Below, piece after piece: positions 15,704-25,807 of a DNA stretch of 64,000 nt. Positions within the stretch are counted from its first letter, which is position 1. The number at the start of each line of letters is the position of its first letter. The stretch lies in the NCBI RefSeq assembly GCF_014779665.1, contig NZ_JACXYY010000001.1:1-64000 (forward strand). The letters are read 5' to 3'. A program made the position numbers and the translations under genes. A model generated the notes under the pieces. The model was not told where the DNA came from, ran no database searches, and was given only the letters and a program-made list of their open reading frames with translations. The DNA is from Nocardioides hwasunensis. GTDB lineage: Bacteria; Actinomycetota; Actinomycetes; Propionibacteriales; Nocardioidaceae.

Positions 15704-15711
<8 letters not shown>
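15076..15711 (+). CDS. IclR family transcriptional regulator
   Basis: 211 residues, shorter than the usual 250. N-terminal winged helix (SQTLDRGLRVLRVLAESPEG, then LTITELSARLEVNRTVVYRL) and a C-terminal ligand domain (SLAQGAAGKAIAL, GLAAPVRGVDGLRASVGVV). IclR proteins often control aromatic-acid catabolism, which suits its place 0.5 kb from the hpd gene. TAGGGT at 15064-15069, 6 nt before the ATG, gives a leaderless start. Its 3' end overlaps the convergent AsnC gene by 8 nt. Confidence 0.9.
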
Positions 15712-17495
<1,784 letters not shown>

Positions 17496-17506
17496 TGTGA
17501 CGAGGA

Positions 17507-17556
17507 GCGGTGAGTCAGCCACGATCCGACCGCCGAGAATGTGGCTCACTCACCGC
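17507..17556. terminator. Hairpin between hpd and the ASCH/HHH gene
   Basis: 16-bp arms (17507-17522 with 17541-17556) with a single mismatch and an 18-nt loop, beginning 12 nt after the hpd stop. A terminator is the simplest reading. It resembles the other long intergenic inverted repeats at 29874-29940 and 43691-43753 in size and placement, not in sequence. Confidence 0.6.
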
Positions 17557-17583
17557 CCAGGACCGACATCTAGGCTGAGCCGC

Positions 17584-18381
17584 ATGATGATCCGCCCGGC
17601 CGAGCTGGCCGCGATCAAAGCCGGCACGATCGACCTGGCGTTCCGCCGGTGGGCCAGGCCGCGCGTGGTCGTCGGCACCCGCCTGCGGACGAGCATCGGG
17701 GTCGTGGAGGTGACGAGCATCGAGCAGGTGAGCACGAGCCAGCTGCGGGCCGAGGACGCCAGGCGTGCCGGGGCCGCCTCGCTCGCCGCGCTGAAGGAGG
17801 CGCTCGCGGCCAGGTCCGAGGACCCGGCGTGGCGGATCGGTGTGGCGTACGCCGGTCCCGACCCGCGTGAGGCACTGCGCGCGAGCGTGCCGGACGCCGC
17901 CGAGCTCGCCGCGATCAACGCGCGGCTCGACCGCATGGACGCGTCGTCGGCGTACGGCGCGTGGACGCGCGAGACGCTCGACCTGATCGATCTCAACGCA
18001 GGCGTGCGAGCGCCCGACCTGGCTGCGCAGGTGGGACGGGAGACGCTCGACTTCAAGAAGGACGTCCGCAAGCTCAAGGAGCTCGGGCTCACCGAGTCGC
18101 TGGCGATCGGCTACCTGCTCTCACCGCGCGGCGAGGCGGTCGTCGACGCGGGGCTGCCGAAGCCACGGGCGCGCCAGCCGCGCACGCCGGGCACCCAGCT
18201 CCCGCGCAGCATCGGGGCGCCGGCGACCCGCGCGCTCCGCGAGGCCGGGGTGACCACGCTCGAGCAGGTGGCGACGTACTCCGTGGAGCAGCTCGCCGCG
18301 ATGCACGGCGTCGGGCCGATCGCGATCGCCCGCCTCGGCGAGGCGCTCGCCGAGCAGGGGAGCGAGCTGGCCGACTCCTAG
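17584..18381 (+). CDS. ASCH-like domain fused to helix-hairpin-helix domain
   Basis: 265 residues. N-terminal part (IRPAELAAIKAGTIDLAFRR through VGVVEVTSIEQV to about residue 100) resembles ASCH/PUA-like RNA-binding domains. The middle (110-185) is helical with LDFKKDVRKLKELGLTESL. The C-terminus (215-260: GAPATRALREAGVTTLEQVA, MHGVGPIAIARLGEAL) is a clear HhH domain that grips the nucleic-acid backbone. The combination suggests a structure-specific RNA/DNA-binding protein; no catalytic motif is seen. TAGGCT at 17571-17576 7 nt before ATG makes it leaderless. Confidence 0.65.
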   Translation: MMIRPAELAAIKAGTIDLAFRRWARPRVVVGTRLRTSIGVVEVTSIEQVSTSQLRAEDARRAGAASLAALKEALAARSEDPAWRIGVAYAGPDPREALRASVPDAAELAAINARLDRMDASSAYGAWTRETLDLIDLNAGVRAPDLAAQVGRETLDFKKDVRKLKELGLTESLAIGYLLSPRGEAVVDAGLPKPRARQPRTPGTQLPRSIGAPATRALREAGVTTLEQVATYSVEQLAAMHGVGPIAIARLGEALAEQGSELADS

Positions 18382-18494
18382 GAGCGCGGCTGGAGCGGGG
18401 CGCCGTCGCAGCAGTTGGCCTTCATGTGGCAGTGCGGGCACAGCCAGCGCGTGGAGATGGGATCGAACTCTCTCCCGCAGAAGTCGCACGGCAT
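18378..18494 (-). CDS. 38-residue zinc-ribbon protein
   Basis: A very short reading frame on the minus strand: MPCDFCGREFDPI, then TRWLCPHCHMKANCCDGAPL. It has CxxC at residues 3-6, CxxC at 19-22, and CC at 28-29, a clear zinc-ribbon/rubredoxin-like knuckle with no frameshift and tight spacing. I recall similar tiny proteins in other actinobacteria. Its stop (TAG) interlocks with the stop of the convergent ASCH/HHH gene, the two genes sharing 4 bp. Likely partner of a larger nucleic-acid or redox protein; unknown function. Confidence 0.7.
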   Translation of the reverse strand: MPCDFCGREFDPISTRWLCPHCHMKANCCDGAPLQPRS

Positions 18495-18545
18495 GGGCGC
18501 GACGCTACTGCGCCGCGCCCACGCCGCACGGGAGACGCGCTGGGG

Positions 18546-19799
18546 TCAGGCCAGGTCGCCGACGAGCTCGCTCTCGGCCTCGGTGACGCCGTGCTCGGCG
18601 GGGGCCGCCCCGAGCGCTGCGGCGATGGTCCGTGACCCGGCGGCCACGATCACCACCCCGATCGCGACGGCAGCGGCGCCGAACCAGAAGGGCGCGTGGA
18701 GGTCGATCCGCTCGGCCAGCTTGAGCGCCACGAACGGACCCACGGCGCCGCCGGTGAAGCGGACGAAGGAGTACGCCGCCGACGCGACGGGCCGCTCGAC
18801 CGGAGCCGCGCCCATCACGGCCTCGGTGACGAGGGTGTTGGTCACGCCGAGGAACGCGCCCGCGGCGACGATGCCGGCGGTCACGACCGGCTCGTGCGCG
18901 GCGCCGAGCGCCATGGCGGCGAGGTCGAGCGCGAAGAGCGCGAGCACGCCGGTCAGCGTGGGGAGCGTGCCGAACCTGGCCTGCAGCCGCGGCGCCAGCC
19001 ACACCGAGGTGAAGGCGAGCAGCAGCCCCCAGCCGAAGAAGGTCCAGCCGATGCCCATGATCGAGTAGGTCGGCAGGGCGAACGGGCCGGCCGCCATCAG
19101 GGTGAAGAAGCCGAGGTTGTAGAAGATCGCGACGAGCGCCAGCAGCAGGAGAGCGCGGTGGCGCAGCGCGCGGAACGGGTCGAGCAACGAGGTCGGCCGT
19201 CCCGTGGGCGGCGTCGACGGAAGGAAGAAGGCGGTGGCCACCAGCGCCACGGACATCAGCACGGACACGCCGAAGAACGGACCGCGCCAGGAGATCTGCC
19301 CGAGGAGCCCGCCGATGAGCGGGCCGGACGCGATGCCGAGGCCGAGGGCCGCCTCGAACAGGATGATCGCCTGGCCGACCGAGCCCGCGGACGCGCTGAC
19401 GATGGTCGCGAGCGCGGTCGCCACGAAGAGGGCGTTGCCCAGGCCCCACCCGGCGCGGAATCCGATCACGGCACCGACGCTGTCGGACATGCCCGCGAGC
19501 GCGGCGGAGACGATGATGAGCGCCAGCCCGGCGAGCAGCGTGCGCTTGGGGCCGATGCGGCTGGAGACGACGCCGGTGACGAGCATCGAGACGCCCATGA
19601 CGGCCATGTAGCTGGTGAAGAGCAGGGAGACCTGGCTCGGGCTCGCGTCGAGCTGGCCCGCGATCTCCTTGAGGATCGGGTCGACGAGGCCGATGCCCAT
19701 GAAGGCGATGACGCAGGCGAAGGCGACGGCCCAGACCGCTCGGGGCTGCTTGAGCATCGAGCCGGCTGCGGGCGTGGGGGAGGTGGTGGGACTGGTCAC
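18546..19799 (-). CDS. MFS transporter, drug-efflux type
   Basis: 417 residues, 12 predicted membrane helices. The motif between helices 2 and 3 (GVVSSRIGPKRTLLAG) and the helix-5 sequence LGLGIASGPLIGGLLG (motif C of antiporters) place it with proton-coupled drug exporters of the DHA1/ACDE type. GTG start overlaps the MarR stop by 4 nt, so regulator and pump are one transcript. Substrate unknown. Confidence 0.88.
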   Translation of the reverse strand: MTSPTTSPTPAAGSMLKQPRAVWAVAFACVIAFMGIGLVDPILKEIAGQLDASPSQVSLLFTSYMAVMGVSMLVTGVVSSRIGPKRTLLAGLALIIVSAALAGMSDSVGAVIGFRAGWGLGNALFVATALATIVSASAGSVGQAIILFEAALGLGIASGPLIGGLLGQISWRGPFFGVSVLMSVALVATAFFLPSTPPTGRPTSLLDPFRALRHRALLLLALVAIFYNLGFFTLMAAGPFALPTYSIMGIGWTFFGWGLLLAFTSVWLAPRLQARFGTLPTLTGVLALFALDLAAMALGAAHEPVVTAGIVAAGAFLGVTNTLVTEAVMGAAPVERPVASAAYSFVRFTGGAVGPFVALKLAERIDLHAPFWFGAAAVAIGVVIVAAGSRTIAAALGAAPAEHGVTEAESELVGDLA

Positions 19800-20230
19800 G
19801 GGGTGGGGTCCTCCTGTGGGTGCAGGTCGAGGACGTCCCGGAGCACCGCGACGGCGGTCGCGACCTCCTCGGCGGTGTGGTGGGTGTCGGTGAGCCGGGC
19901 CATGACGAGCTCGGCGTTGGCCCGACGTACGCGCGACAGCTCGGCGTGCCCGGTCTCGGTGAGCACGACGACGCGGGCGCGTCCGTCGGACGGGTGCGGT
20001 CGGCGATCGACCAGGCCCTGCTCGAGCAGTGCCCTGACCGTCGCGGTCATCGTCGGCTGGCTGCAGCGGTCGGCGGCCGCGAGCGCGGTGACCCCGCACG
20101 GGCCGAGCTCGTCGAGGAGCGAGAGCGTCCGCACCCCGGCGGGGTGGTCGACCTCGCGCCGGACCGCACGGGTCAGGCGCGCCGCCTGGACGACGAGGTC
20201 GCTGGCGAGGCTGGGCAGTGGGTCCGTCAC
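19796..20230 (-). CDS. MarR family transcriptional regulator
   Basis: 144 residues. The winged helix has LGPCGVTALAAADRCSQPTM for helices 2-3 and VDRRPHPSDGRARVVVLTE for the wing; the basic DxR pair in SDGRAR is typical. It lies directly upstream of and overlapping the MFS gene, and a palindrome (20243-20257) sits 13 nt before its start, so it should repress its own operon until a ligand binds. Confidence 0.9.
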   Translation of the reverse strand: MTDPLPSLASDLVVQAARLTRAVRREVDHPAGVRTLSLLDELGPCGVTALAAADRCSQPTMTATVRALLEQGLVDRRPHPSDGRARVVVLTETGHAELSRVRRANAELVMARLTDTHHTAEEVATAVAVLRDVLDLHPQEDPTP

Positions 20231-20242
20231 CCCACCAATCTA

Positions 20243-20257
20243 CATAGAAAACCTATG
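20243..20257. promoter_or_regulatory. MarR operator candidate
   Basis: CATAG-N5-CTATG inverted repeat in an unusually AT-rich patch immediately before the MarR gene. The arms and spacing are what MarR dimers bind. It would overlap the promoter of the marR-MFS transcript. Confidence 0.65.
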
Positions 20258-20272
20258 CAAATCCAGTCCAGG

Positions 20273-20872
20273 TCAGTGCGCGAGCAGGCCGATGCCGAGC
20301 GCGCCCATGATCACCGCGATGACCGAGTCGAGCACCCGCCAGGCGCCGGGGCGGGCGAAGAGCCCGCGCAGCAGCCGGGCTCCGTAGCCGAGGCCGAAGA
20401 ACCACAGCAGGCTCGCGACGAGCGTCCCGGACAGGAACCACCACCGGTCGGCGCCGAAGCTGTTGGCGACCGTGCCGAGCATGAGCACGGCGTCGAGGTA
20501 GAAGTGCGGGTTCAGCCAGGTCAGCGCGAGCGTGAGCAGCACGGCGCGGCCGGGGGTGAGGGCGGTGCCCTCGCCTGCCTCGAGGGCGGAGGGTCGCCAG
20601 GCCCGCATCGCCGCGTGGACGCCGAAGGCGATCAGGTAGAGGCCCCCGAGCACCTGGGCGATCGGCAGGACTGCGGGCCAGCGCTCGAGGACGACGCCCA
20701 GGCCGGCGACTCCGAGGGTGATGGCGACGACGTCGGAGAGCAGGCAGGTCAGCACGATGGGCAGGACCTGCTCGCCGCGGATGCCCTGCCTCAGGAGGAA
20801 GGCGTTCTGGGCACCGACGGCGACGATGAGGGCGAGTCCGGTGAGGAGACCGGTGAGTGCGACCTGGAACAT
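20273..20872 (-). CDS. LysE/ArgO-type amino acid exporter
   Basis: 199 residues, six membrane helices. The N-terminus MFQVALTGLLTGLALIVAVG followed by AQNAFLLRQGIRGE is the LysE signature, with TWLNPHFYLDAVLMLG later. The exporter releases excess lysine/arginine. Start taken at ATG 20872, which matches family length; the in-frame extension to 20923 would enter the divergent promoter. A LysG/ArgP-type regulator is divergent 72 nt away, exactly the lysE-lysG layout of Corynebacterium. Confidence 0.92.
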   Translation of the reverse strand: MFQVALTGLLTGLALIVAVGAQNAFLLRQGIRGEQVLPIVLTCLLSDVVAITLGVAGLGVVLERWPAVLPIAQVLGGLYLIAFGVHAAMRAWRPSALEAGEGTALTPGRAVLLTLALTWLNPHFYLDAVLMLGTVANSFGADRWWFLSGTLVASLLWFFGLGYGARLLRGLFARPGAWRVLDSVIAVIMGALGIGLLAH

Positions 20873-20936
20873 GAGGACAACGGTAGGAGCGAAATCGTCA
20901 TCACTCCAGCGAAGTATTTTCACGAATCATTAGGAT

Positions 20937-20951
20937 CTCTCATTATGAGAG
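20937..20951. promoter_or_regulatory. Palindrome at the LysG start
   Basis: CTCTCAT-T-ATGAGAG, 7-bp perfect arms, overlapping the regulator's start codon at 20945. TAGGAT at 20931-20936 is the probable -10, so transcription starts at or near the ATG and the palindrome covers +1. This would suit autorepression by the LysR-type protein. Confidence 0.5.
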
Positions 20952-21868
20952 ACCTCACTCAGATCGACCCCGTCGCGCTCCGCACCTTGGCGGTCGCCGT
21001 GCGTCTCGGCACCTTCGAGTCGGCCGCCCGTGAGCTGCACGTGACGCCGTCCGCGGTGAGCCAGCGGATCAAGGCGCTGGAGACGCGCGTCGGTCGTGTG
21101 CTGCTCCACCGGGTCAAGCCGCTCGAGCCCACCGAGGCCGGACTGGTGCTGGTCCGGCTGTCGACGCAGACCGAGCTGCTGGAGCGGGAGGCCGTCGCCG
21201 AGCTCGTCTCGGAGGAGGACGAGGACTCCACGACGTACACCTCCCTGCCGATCGCGGTGAACGCCGATGCGCTCTACGGCTGGTTCGTCGACGCGCTGGC
21301 CGAGGTGCAGTCCCGCCACCGTGTCGTGTTCGAGGTCGTGCGCGAGGACCACACACGTACGGCCGAGCGTCTTCGACGCGGCGAGGTCGTCGCGGCCATC
21401 ACCGGCGAGCCTCAGCCGGTGCCCGGCTGCCGGGTGGTGCGCCTGGGACGGTTGAAGTACGCCGCGGTGGCCACGCGCGCCTTCCACGCCGCGCACTTCG
21501 CCGACGGGGTCGGCGCGGTCAGCCTCGCGGAGGCGCCGGTGGTCGCCTTCGACCGCGACGACTCGCTCCAGCACGACTTCGTGCGCCGGGTCACCCGCCG
21601 CCACCTCGCGCCGCCGGTGACCTACGTCCCGTCGGTGCGCGAGTTCGACCGGGCGGTGCGCGTGGGCCTGGGCTGGGGCCTGCTCATCGAGTCGGACGTG
21701 ACCGAGGAGATCGACCGCGGTGACCTCGTCGAGCTCGTGCCCGGCCGCCGGCCCGAGGTGCCGCTGTTCTGGCAGCACTGGCGGCTCGGTTCGTCGCTCG
21801 TGACGGACCTGACGGACGCCGTCGTCGACGCCGCTCGGCGATGGATGGCCGCGCGACCAGAAATGTGA
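20945..21868 (+). CDS. LysG/ArgP family LysR-type regulator
   Basis: 307 residues. Helix-turn-helix at about 15-45 (RLGTFESAARELHVTPSAVS, QRIKALETRVGRVLLHR) and an ArgP-type effector domain (LPIAVNADALYGWFVDALAE). The family (IciA/ArgP/LysG) senses basic amino acids and activates lysE; the divergent exporter confirms this. ATG at 20945, 8 nt after TAGGAT, no ribosome site: leaderless. Confidence 0.93.
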   Translation: MRDLTQIDPVALRTLAVAVRLGTFESAARELHVTPSAVSQRIKALETRVGRVLLHRVKPLEPTEAGLVLVRLSTQTELLEREAVAELVSEEDEDSTTYTSLPIAVNADALYGWFVDALAEVQSRHRVVFEVVREDHTRTAERLRRGEVVAAITGEPQPVPGCRVVRLGRLKYAAVATRAFHAAHFADGVGAVSLAEAPVVAFDRDDSLQHDFVRRVTRRHLAPPVTYVPSVREFDRAVRVGLGWGLLIESDVTEEIDRGDLVELVPGRRPEVPLFWQHWRLGSSLVTDLTDAVVDAARRWMAARPEM

Positions 21869-21958
21869 TTTCCCGGACAGGGCCGCTCGCGCGTCCCTAC
21901 TCTGCTGAGCGGGACAGAGCACCGCGCTCGCCACCAGGACCTGATCGGGGACACCCAA

Positions 21959-22765
21959 GTGCTACGACGTCGCAACGCAGTGGGGGCATCGGCCCTGTGC
22001 GCCGGCCTGCTCGTCGCCCTGGCGGGGTGCGGGGGCTCGGGCACGGCAGCCGCCACCAAGACCACCGATGCCGTCCTCCTGGGTCAGCAGGTCCAGGACC
22101 TGATCGCGCAGGTGGACGACATGGGCGTCGTGGAGTGGCACGGCCAGATGCTCACCAAGAACCCCGACCAGGGTGGCAAGCGGATCTTCGACGTCGCCGC
22201 CCGCCTCGACGCGGCCTCGGGCGACAGCGAGCTGTCGGTCACCTCGTCGATCGACGGCAAGGAACAGCAGATCGACTACCTGCTGATCAAGGACCGCACC
22301 TACTTCAACAGCGACGCGTGGGGTCCCGGCGCTGCGACCTGCTGGGCCGACATCACCGGCGACAGCGAGCGCACCTGGGCCCTCCCCGCCGATCTCGACC
22401 CGAGCTGGGCGTTGAAGGCGGCGCGGGCGATCAAGCTCGACGGCAAGGACGTCATGGTGAGCCTGCCCTACAAGCAGGTGCTCGCCGGCATGCCGCGCGG
22501 ACTGTTCACCGACGTCCCGACCGTCTCCTACGACACCGAGGCCGCAGGCGTCATCTCGCCCCACGGACCCCTGATCGAGGTCGGCGTCGACGTGCAGAGC
22601 ATGTGGAAGAAGCTTACCAAGGAGCAGCGCGCGGAGCTCGCCACGAACCGGACCGGCTGGTGGGCGATGACCATGCGGGAGTCGAGCGACGACTCCGCGG
22701 TCGCGCCGCCGCCGAAGGTGTTCGACCCGGTCGTCACGCCGCCGAGCCAGTGCAAGCGCGGCTGA
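21959..22765 (+). CDS. LppX/LprG-like lipoprotein
   Basis: 268 residues from a GTG. Signal peptide with lipobox LVALAGCGG (Cys about residue 24). The mature part (DLIAQVDDMGVVEWHGQMLT, VAARLDAASGDSELSVTSSI, DYLLIKDRTYFN) has the alternating strand pattern of LppX/LprG-type lipid-carrier beta-sheets or YceI-like lipoproteins, but the match is weak. CSxx-type residues C127 and C265 could form a disulphide. TACTCT at 21899-21904 may be the -10 of a leadered mRNA. Surface lipoprotein, function unknown. Confidence 0.65.
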   Translation: MLRRRNAVGASALCAGLLVALAGCGGSGTAAATKTTDAVLLGQQVQDLIAQVDDMGVVEWHGQMLTKNPDQGGKRIFDVAARLDAASGDSELSVTSSIDGKEQQIDYLLIKDRTYFNSDAWGPGAATCWADITGDSERTWALPADLDPSWALKAARAIKLDGKDVMVSLPYKQVLAGMPRGLFTDVPTVSYDTEAAGVISPHGPLIEVGVDVQSMWKKLTKEQRAELATNRTGWWAMTMRESSDDSAVAPPPKVFDPVVTPPSQCKRG

Positions 22766-22789
22766 GCGAGCCGCTCACCGTCCAGCGGT

Positions 22790-23563
22790 TCAGAGCACCT
22801 TCGACAGGAACGACTGCGTCCGCTCGTGCTGCGGGTCGGCCAGCACCTGGCGCGGGTCGCCCGCCTCGACGATGACGCCGCCGTCCATGAAGACGAGCTT
22901 GTCGCCGACCTCGCGGGCGAACCCCATCTCGTGCGTCACCACCATCATCGTCATGCCCTCGGTGGCCAGGTCCTTCATCACTGCGAGCACGTCGCCGACG
23001 AGCTCGGGGTCGAGGGCGGAGGTGGGCTCGTCGAAGAGCATCATGTCGGGGCTCATCGACAGCGCGCGGGCGATCGCGGCCCGCTGCGACTGACCTCCGG
23101 ACAGGTGCGCGGGATAGGCCGACTCCTTCTCGGAGAGCCCGACCTTGGCGAGGTTGGCGCGTGCGACCTCGACCGCCTCGTCCTTCCCGCGGCCCTTGAC
23201 CTTCTCCTGCGCGATCGTGAGGTTGCGGAGCACGGTCATGTGCGGGAACAGGTTGAACTGCTGGAAGACCATCCCGATCCGCGCGCGGAGCTTGTCGACG
23301 TCCGCGTCGGGGTCGGTGATCTCCTCGCCCTCGACGAAGATCTTCCCGCTGGTCGGCTGCTCCAGCAGGTTCACGCAGCGCAGCAGCGTCGACTTGCCGG
23401 AGCCGGACGGGCCGATGACGCACACGACCTGGGCCTTGCCGACGTGGAAGTCGATGCCCTTGAGCACCTCGTTGTCGCCGAAGTACTTGTGGAGCTCCTG
23501 GACGTCGATCGCCGCAGTGGAGCGGTCGGTCGGGCTCGTCGGGCTGGTCGGGTGGGTGGTCAT
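22790..23563 (-). CDS. Polar amino-acid ABC transporter ATP-binding protein
   Basis: 257 residues. Walker [10 protein letters not shown] (about 52-60), Q-loop [16 protein letters not shown], signature [15 protein letters not shown] (Ser instead of the usual second Gln), Walker [14 protein letters not shown]-loop [11 protein letters not shown]. The HMTVLRN and HEMGFA pieces are specific to the GlnQ/HisP group. The N-terminus is a 17-residue Thr/Ser/Pro extension before the first strand. ATG overlaps the permease stop by 4 nt. Confidence 0.95.
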   Translation of the reverse strand: MTTHPTSPTSPTDRSTAAIDVQELHKYFGDNEVLKGIDFHVGKAQVVCVIGPSGSGKSTLLRCVNLLEQPTSGKIFVEGEEITDPDADVDKLRARIGMVFQQFNLFPHMTVLRNLTIAQEKVKGRGKDEAVEVARANLAKVGLSEKESAYPAHLSGGQSQRAAIARALSMSPDMMLFDEPTSALDPELVGDVLAVMKDLATEGMTMMVVTHEMGFAREVGDKLVFMDGGVIVEAGDPRQVLADPQHERTQSFLSKVL

Positions 23564-24354
23564 CAGCGGGCCCTCTCCGCGCGGCTCTCCATGCGGCGCA
23601 CGACGATCGACAGCGGCACCGTGATCAGCAGGTAGCACAGCGCGATCACGATGATCGGCGTCAGGTTGGCCGCCGAGTTCATGCCCTCGCGGCCGAACTT
23701 GGTGAGCTCGTAGCCAGACAGCGACAGGCCGAGGATGTAGACGAGCGAGGAGTCCTTGGTCAGCAGGATCAGCTCGTTGGTCAGCGGCGGCAGGATGATC
23801 CGGAACGCTTGCGGGACGACCACGCTGATCATGGCCCGTGAGTGCGACATGCCGAGTGAGCGGGCCGCCTCCATCTGCCCCTTGGGCACGGCCTGGATGC
23901 CGGCCCTGATGGTCTCGGCCATGTAGGCACCGCCCACCAGGCCGAGCGCCAGGGTGACGATCCCCAGGTTGCCGAACGGGATCTCGTAGGCCGGGAATGC
24001 CAGGGTGAACCCCACGCTCAGCGCGATGAAGACCACCAGGGCGGGGAGTCCGCGGAACAGCTCGATGATGGCCGTCGCGAGCCAGCGGTAGGGCCCCACG
24101 CTCGACAGCCGCATGAGAGCGAGCACCAGTCCCAGCAGCAGTCCGAAGGCGAAGCCGCACGCGGTGTAGATGATCGTGTTCTTCAGCGCGATGGTCAGGA
24201 CGCGGGGGAACTGCTCCTTGACGAGCTCCCAGTTCCAGAACGCGCGTTGGATCTGGCCCCAGTCGGCGACGAACGCGATGACGAGCACCACGGCGACGAG
24301 GACGACGTACTGGACCAGGCGCCACCGGGCCGCACGCTGACGGGGACTCGCCAT
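23563..24354 (-). CDS. Polar amino-acid ABC transporter permease
   Basis: 263 residues, five to six membrane helices. The HisM/GlnP signature is clear: TLKNT-like [28 protein letters not shown], and the EAA loop [20 protein letters not shown] with [10 protein letters not shown], which docks on the ATPase. A single permease gene implies a homodimer. Middle gene of a three-gene operon transcribed leftward (receptor, permease, ATPase). Confidence 0.95.
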   Translation of the reverse strand: MASPRQRAARWRLVQYVVLVAVVLVIAFVADWGQIQRAFWNWELVKEQFPRVLTIALKNTIIYTACGFAFGLLLGLVLALMRLSSVGPYRWLATAIIELFRGLPALVVFIALSVGFTLAFPAYEIPFGNLGIVTLALGLVGGAYMAETIRAGIQAVPKGQMEAARSLGMSHSRAMISVVVPQAFRIILPPLTNELILLTKDSSLVYILGLSLSGYELTKFGREGMNSAANLTPIIVIALCYLLITVPLSIVVRRMESRAERAR

Positions 24355-24398
24355 GGGCTCACTTCACCTTCGTCGTCGGGTCTCCGGTCAGGACGGGG

Positions 24399-25187
24399 TC
24401 ACTGCGGGGGAGCGGTGTCGAACCACTTCTCGTAGACCGTGGCGTACTCGTCGCTCTCGATGCCGTCGTTGATGGCCTCGAGCAGGCCGTCGTTGCTGTC
24501 CTTCTTCACCGAGAAGCCGTAGCTCTCACCGGTCTGGAACTCGGTGACGACCTCGACGTCGGGGTTCTGGCTGACGAAGTAGTTGAGCAGGCCGTTGTCG
24601 TTGACGCCCGCGTCGGCCTTGCCGGTCTTGACCGCCTGCTGCATGAGCGAGGAGTCCTCGAAGGAGATGATCTCGGTGTCCTCCGGGGCGTTGTCGCGGA
24701 CGTAGTCGGCGCCGGTGGTGCCGTCCTGCACGGCGACCTTCTTGCCGGCCAGGTCCTCCAGCGAGGTGATGCCCGACCCGGTCTTGGTCATCAGGGCCTG
24801 GGTGGCCTCGAAGTAGGGGTCGGTGAAGTCCATGACGGCCTCGCGCTCGTCGGTGATCGTCATCGCCCCGGCGCTGACGTCGCACTGGCCGGTGTTGAGC
24901 GCCTCACCCGACACGATGGTCTCCCACGCGATGTCGACGACCTCGGTGTCGAGGTCGTTGGCGTCCGCGGCGATCTTCAGCACGTCGGGGTCGAAGCCGA
25001 CGACGTCGCCGCCCTCGGTGAACTCGAAGGGCTCGTAGGGCAGGTGCGTGCAGATCGTCAGCACGCCGTCCTTGACGAGCGTGATGCCCGACTCGGTGGT
25101 CGTGGAGGTGTCCTCCTTGGCGCACCCTGCCGCGGCGAGGGACAGGGCGACGACGCCGATTCCGGTGGTCAGTGCGCGAGTCAACAT
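24399..25187 (-). CDS. Amino-acid ABC transporter substrate-binding lipoprotein
   Basis: 262 residues. Lipobox SLAAAGCAKE (Cys about residue 22). Type-II receptor motifs: LTICTHLPYEPFEF, VVGFDPDVLKIAADA, and DFTDPYFEATQALM, which is typical of GlnH/FliY receptors; the residues around TITDEREAVMDFTDPY bind the amino-acid headgroup. ATG at 25187 chosen because TAGGGT (25200 to 25195) lies 7 nt upstream; the GTG at 25196 would be inside the promoter. First gene of the operon. Confidence 0.95.
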   Translation of the reverse strand: MLTRALTTGIGVVALSLAAAGCAKEDTSTTTESGITLVKDGVLTICTHLPYEPFEFTEGGDVVGFDPDVLKIAADANDLDTEVVDIAWETIVSGEALNTGQCDVSAGAMTITDEREAVMDFTDPYFEATQALMTKTGSGITSLEDLAGKKVAVQDGTTGADYVRDNAPEDTEIISFEDSSLMQQAVKTGKADAGVNDNGLLNYFVSQNPDVEVVTEFQTGESYGFSVKKDSNDGLLEAINDGIESDEYATVYEKWFDTAPPQ

Positions 25188-25252
25188 GACCGACACCCTA
25201 GTCGTGGTCCAGACCGGCCGTCCTGCGCGCCCGCTGGAGGCATGATCTGACC

Positions 25253-25792
25253 ATGCCCACCTATGTCGCGTTCCTGCGTGCGATCAACCTCGGCGCGAAG
25301 CGCAAGTTCCCCAAGGACGCCATCAAGGCGGCGACCGAGGCAGCCGGTGGTTCAGGCGTGGAGACCTACATCAACACCGGCAACGTCCGGCTCACCCACT
25401 CCGCCCGCTCGGTGGCGAAGGTGCAGGCGGCGCTCGAGGAGGCGTACGCCGCGGAGGCCGGGTTCGAGGTGCCCACCGTCGTCTTCACGGCTGCCGACCT
25501 GGCCGCGCTCACCGCGCGCGCGGAGGAGCTGCACGCGGCGCACGACGGCGACGTCGGCAACCACTACGTGACGCTCTACGCCACCCCGCCCCCCGCCGCT
25601 GCGGTCGAGGCGGCGCACGCGCTGGAGCGCCCCGGCGAGACGGTCGTCGTCGACGGCCGCGCGGCCTACGTCCTGCTGGCGGGCGACATCCACACGTCGA
25701 GGATCCTGGCGTCCAAGGAGTTCACCGCGCTCGGGAAGGGGACCGCGCGCACGGTCAAGGTGCTGCGCACCGTCACGGAGAAGTGGTGCTGA
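25253..25792 (+). CDS. DUF1697 domain protein
   Basis: 179 residues beginning MPTYVAFLRAINLGAKRKFP, with VETYINTGNVRLTHSARS and FTALGKGTARTVKVL: the DUF1697 pattern (usual form: YVALLRGINVGG, YIQSGNV, RNWRT). Here the end RTVKVLRTVTEKW keeps the final motif in altered form. Function unknown; widespread and soluble. Single gene between the ABC operon and nicotinamidase. Confidence 0.88.
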   Translation: MPTYVAFLRAINLGAKRKFPKDAIKAATEAAGGSGVETYINTGNVRLTHSARSVAKVQAALEEAYAAEAGFEVPTVVFTAADLAALTARAEELHAAHDGDVGNHYVTLYATPPPAAAVEAAHALERPGETVVVDGRAAYVLLAGDIHTSRILASKEFTALGKGTARTVKVLRTVTEKWC

Positions 25793-25807
25793 GCCGCTGC
25801 GTCGCGA

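Noticed and set aside
22790..25187. LysE/LysG and the amino-acid ABC operon as one system
   Set aside because: They are separated by an unrelated lipoprotein gene, and importer and exporter have independent promoters; proximity only.
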